NCBI GenBank assembly: GCA_015060045.1
Contig: SUZH01000001.1
Location: 1-64,000, forward strand
Source: Rikenellaceae bacterium
Lineage (GTDB): Bacteria > Bacteroidota > Bacteroidia > Bacteroidales > Rikenellaceae
Length of the DNA stretch: 64,000 nt
Reading direction: 5' to 3'
Every line of letters starts with the position of its first letter. Position 1 is the first letter of the stretch. The notes below the pieces were generated by a model. The model was given only the letters and a program-made list of their open reading frames with translations. It did no database searches and was not told where the DNA came from. This document shows, one piece after another, positions 61,420-64,000 of the stretch. Both the position numbers and the translations under genes were made by a program.

Positions 61420-63048
61420 CTATTTCAGCACCTCAACAGCCTTGAAAATCACCGGATCGATCGGATAGATATTTTTATAGAATCCGTCATCCTCCAGCAC
61501 GGTATTGCGACCTATGTAAGCACGCAATTGGGCCTCAATGAGTTGACGCGAAATAGCCAGCTCGCGGTAGTTGGGCTTCACGCCCTTGCGCGCAGCATAG
61601 GCCACAAAGTCATCAAGCAGACGTTTATCGCTATCAAGCAGCGCCTGCAACTCCTCAATCGTCTGCACAGCATTCAACGCCTCGCGCTTGCGGTCGGCAT
61701 ACTCGATCGTATAGCGATAGAGGATGTTACGCCCCGACACCTCCATGAAATAGGGGGTCATATCGGTCGTATCGGCCGGAATAAACTGATCGGGCATGAT
61801 ACCACCACCGCCATAGACCACCTTGCCACCTGCCGTTACGCGCTTCAACGAGTCGGCAAAATGGATCGAATCAGCCGAGAAGAACTCATTATTTTGGTAG
61901 CGATTCCACAGGTCGGCATCGTAGCTCTCCTGATCACCAATCGTATAGGGCTTCTGGATCGAACGGCCCGTGGGGGTATAGTAGCGAGCAATGGTCAGTC
62001 GCAGAGCCGACCCGTCGCGGAACGGAATCTGCTTCTGCACCAATCCCTTACCAAACGAGCGGCGGCCAACAATCGTAGCGCGGTCATTGTCCTGCAGGGC
62101 ACCGGCCAGAATCTCGCTCGACGAGGCACTATACTCGTCGATCAGTACCACCACCTCCATATCCTGCGCGACACCCGTACCATCGGCATACTCGCGAATC
62201 TGCTTACGGTAACGATCCTCCGTGTAGACAATCAGTTGCCCCCTGTGCAGGAACTCGTTAGCAATCAGAATCGCCTGATCCAAGAAACCACCCGAATTGC
62301 CGCGCAGGTCAAAGATCACTCGATTGACGCCCTGCGTACGGAACTTCAACAGTGCCAGCTGCAACTCCGCATGCGAGGTCTTGGCAAATTGGCCGAGTTT
62401 GACGAATCCGATGCTATCGGTCAGGACAAAGGCCGACTCGATGCTCTTGATCGGAATCTTGTCGCGCACCACCTCCACCTCGACCAGCTCGTCGATGTGT
62501 TGGCGCTCCAGGCCCAACTTTACGCTCGTCCCACGCTTGCCGCGCAACTGTTTCACGATGTTGTTCTGAGGGATCGTTCGACCGGCCACAATCGAGTCGT
62601 TGATCGCAATGATGCGGTCACCCGCCTTCACACCTGCTTTGTCGCTCGGCCCTTTCGGAATTACATTCAACACGATCACGGTATCTGTCGCCATGTTAAA
62701 GACCACGCCAATACCGTCAAACTCACCCTCCAGCGGCTCGTTCAGCTCAGCCATCACATCGGCCGGGATGTACTCCGAATGGGGATCCAACTCCTTCAGC
62801 ACCAGCGGAATCAGATGCTCGGAGAGGGTATCCATCGGCAGCGAATCGACATACTCCTGCTCGATGAGTGCCAGCGTATGCGTCAGCTTATTCTGCGGAA
62901 TGCGTCCCATCTGCTGTAACACACCACGCAACTGGGCAACACTGTTATGTCGTCCGAAATAATTACCGAGATAGAGGCCGAGTGCCAACATCACGGCCAA
63001 CGCGAGCGGATAGACGATCGCCCACTTCGTATTGCGATATTTGCTCAT
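61420..63048 (-). CDS. C-terminal processing peptidase (S41 family)
   Basis: A 542-residue membrane-anchored protease. An N-terminal membrane segment (about 9-31) precedes a PDZ domain (about 100-190, GIGVVFNMATDTVIVLNVIPKGPSDKAGVKAGDRIIAIND) and the S41 catalytic core: VIFDLRGNSGGFLDQAI, IDEYSASSSEILAGALQDN and RRSFGKGLVQ. The Ser-Lys dyad is S309 and K334; the 25-residue spacing equals that of Prc and D1P. It cleaves C-termini of periplasmic proteins. Its ATG overlaps the stop of the upstream DUF3078-like gene by one base, so the two are translationally linked. Confidence 0.92.
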   Translation of the reverse strand: MSKYRNTKWAIVYPLALAVMLALGLYLGNYFGRHNSVAQLRGVLQQMGRIPQNKLTHTLALIEQEYVDSLPMDTLSEHLIPLVLKELDPHSEYIPADVMAELNEPLEGEFDGIGVVFNMATDTVIVLNVIPKGPSDKAGVKAGDRIIAINDSIVAGRTIPQNNIVKQLRGKRGTSVKLGLERQHIDELVEVEVVRDKIPIKSIESAFVLTDSIGFVKLGQFAKTSHAELQLALLKFRTQGVNRVIFDLRGNSGGFLDQAILIANEFLHRGQLIVYTEDRYRKQIREYADGTGVAQDMEVVVLIDEYSASSSEILAGALQDNDRATIVGRRSFGKGLVQKQIPFRDGSALRLTIARYYTPTGRSIQKPYTIGDQESYDADLWNRYQNNEFFSADSIHFADSLKRVTAGGKVVYGGGGIMPDQFIPADTTDMTPYFMEVSGRNILYRYTIEYADRKREALNAVQTIEELQALLDSDKRLLDDFVAYAARKGVKPNYRELAISRQLIEAQLRAYIGRNTVLEDDGFYKNIYPIDPVIFKAVEVLK

Positions 63049-64000
63049 TACTTATTCTTAAACGTATAGCTCAAACCTACACTCAACAGGGTCTTGGTCT
63101 GAATCGAGGAGTTCTGTGCACGGTTGTAGTAGAGTTGGAACGAGAGCGAGGTCGTCAGGAACTTCGTAGCCTTGATGTCGATCGTATTCTCCCAACGCAC
63201 CGTCGGGTGGATCGGCAGACGGGGCTTGGTCTTGATATTACCATCCCACTCCTTGAGAGCTGCGTGATAGTCGTCCCAGCGCTTCACTTTATTATCCAAA
63301 CCGAGGTTCGTGATCCAGCCCCAAAACGAGAAGAGTGTTGTGCGATAGCGCAGGTAACCGCTCTTGCCGAATGTACGGTCAAAGTCGAGCTGAATCGACG
63401 AACCGCCCTCGTACTTCGAACTTTTATCCGGATCCTCGATACCGTAGTTGAAGGCCTTCTTGATGCGGTTGCCCTCAGCATCGTGCTGCTCGCGGCGAAT
63501 CCAACTGTTGTTGGCATAAACAGCACTCAAGGCCAACGGAGAAAGATCCACCTTGATCGGGAACTTCTTGCTCGGGCAGGCATATTTCAGACCCACCGAC
63601 AAATCCAGATAACCCGGGGTCATGAAGCTGCTCTTGAGGTCCTTGCGCTCCTGCTCGGTGCGCGACACGTAACCATTGGCGATCTGTGTACGGAACTTGA
63701 ATGTTGCACCATACGACCAATTCTTCGACATCTTCCACGAGGGCGAGATCTGCACAGCAAACTCATCCTGGTTCTTGAACCAGACGCCGCTACGATCCAT
63801 GATGGCGTTGCCCGCCTCATCGACCATCGGTTCACCCGACGTGTCATACATCGGCATCTCGACCTTCATGCGGTTGTAACCAAACTTACCCTCAAACTTC
63901 GTCTCTACCGAGAAGAGGTTCTTTGTGAATTTATGGTAAAGGTAGAGGTTTGCCACCACAGCAATTGAGTTGTCACCACCTGACACATCGACCCACGGGT
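63048..64000 (-). CDS. Outer-membrane protein, DUF3078-like (5' truncated by the window edge)
   Basis: About 317 C-terminal residues are present; the N-terminus lies beyond the right edge. It has the DUF3078 pattern in Bacteroidales: WVDVSGGDNSIAVVANLYLYHKF near its visible start (the W..GGDN motif), the alternating strand pattern of an outer-membrane barrel (FGYNRMKVEMPMYD, AVQISPSWKMSKNWSYGATFKFRTQIANGY) and the terminal SSIQTKTLLSVGLSYTFKNK, ending in an aromatic residue pattern F-K-N-K. The function of the family is not established. Overlaps the start of the S41 protease gene by one base. Confidence 0.82.
   Translation of the reverse strand, partial: PWVDVSGGDNSIAVVANLYLYHKFTKNLFSVETKFEGKFGYNRMKVEMPMYDTSGEPMVDEAGNAIMDRSGVWFKNQDEFAVQISPSWKMSKNWSYGATFKFRTQIANGYVSRTEQERKDLKSSFMTPGYLDLSVGLKYACPSKKFPIKVDLSPLALSAVYANNSWIRREQHDAEGNRIKKAFNYGIEDPDKSSKYEGGSSIQLDFDRTFGKSGYLRYRTTLFSFWGWITNLGLDNKVKRWDDYHAALKEWDGNIKTKPRLPIHPTVRWENTIDIKATKFLTTSLSFQLYYNRAQNSSIQTKTLLSVGLSYTFKNK

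Overview
This window comes from a Bacteroidales chromosome, most likely Alistipes or a close relative in the Rikenellaceae. The left edge holds the first ~119 nt of a 16S rRNA gene (minus strand) whose 5' end reads like Alistipes. The window also has SusC/SusD pairs, a hybrid two-component regulator, a GT3-GT35 glycogen fusion, and many copies of the Bacteroidetes promoter (TTTG or CTTG, 19-21 nt, TAnnTTTG) with no consistent Shine-Dalgarno sequences. All family names are from reading the sequence; no searches were run.

Layout. 1-580: start of a ribosomal RNA operon leaving to the left, with two tandem promoters. 584-9644: mostly core genes: a sugar O-acetyltransferase, a radical SAM protein, a lipocalin, dxs, the pyrH/thioredoxin/frr run, superoxide reductase, pckA and a GNAT acetyltransferase. 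9877-11160: an ECF sigma factor with a membrane-anchored LolA-like partner. 11444-19965: a minus-strand polysaccharide locus (SusD, SusC, a GH105-DUF2264 fusion, a BNR_4 propeller protein), with a TPR membrane regulator transcribed away from it at 20141-21892. 22208-30406: a TlpA thioredoxin lipoprotein sharing an overlapping divergent promoter region with SusC-SusD and a lipoprotein ending in a DsbD-alpha-like redox domain. 30973-38675: a third SusC-SusD pair with a large surface lipoprotein, then a HerA-like ATPase and a hybrid two-component regulator (to 44933).

45063-49515 is a lower-GC accessory island beside a tRNA-Glu gene. It holds a Fic protein with its own DNA-binding domain and a palindrome inside its promoter, a large serine recombinase, and an AbiEii-type nucleotidyltransferase/antitoxin pair bracketed by a perfect 167-bp inverted repeat whose right copy begins 1 nt from the tRNA gene. 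49896-52119: apt, a candidate stable non-coding RNA on the minus strand, and hemW. 52265-61348: a glycogen cluster (GT3-GT35 fusion, debranching enzyme with a lysine-rich tail, GT4, GH57). 61420-64000: a C-terminal processing protease and a truncated DUF3078-like outer-membrane protein.

The best candidates for something new are: the inverted-repeat-bracketed AbiE module with adjacent recombinase; the thiol-redox SusCD locus and its divergent promoter; the GH105-DUF2264 fusion; the candidate ncRNA at about 50570-50738; and an extended -7 promoter element shared by that RNA, tRNA-Glu and rrn P1 but not by the protein-gene promoters examined here.
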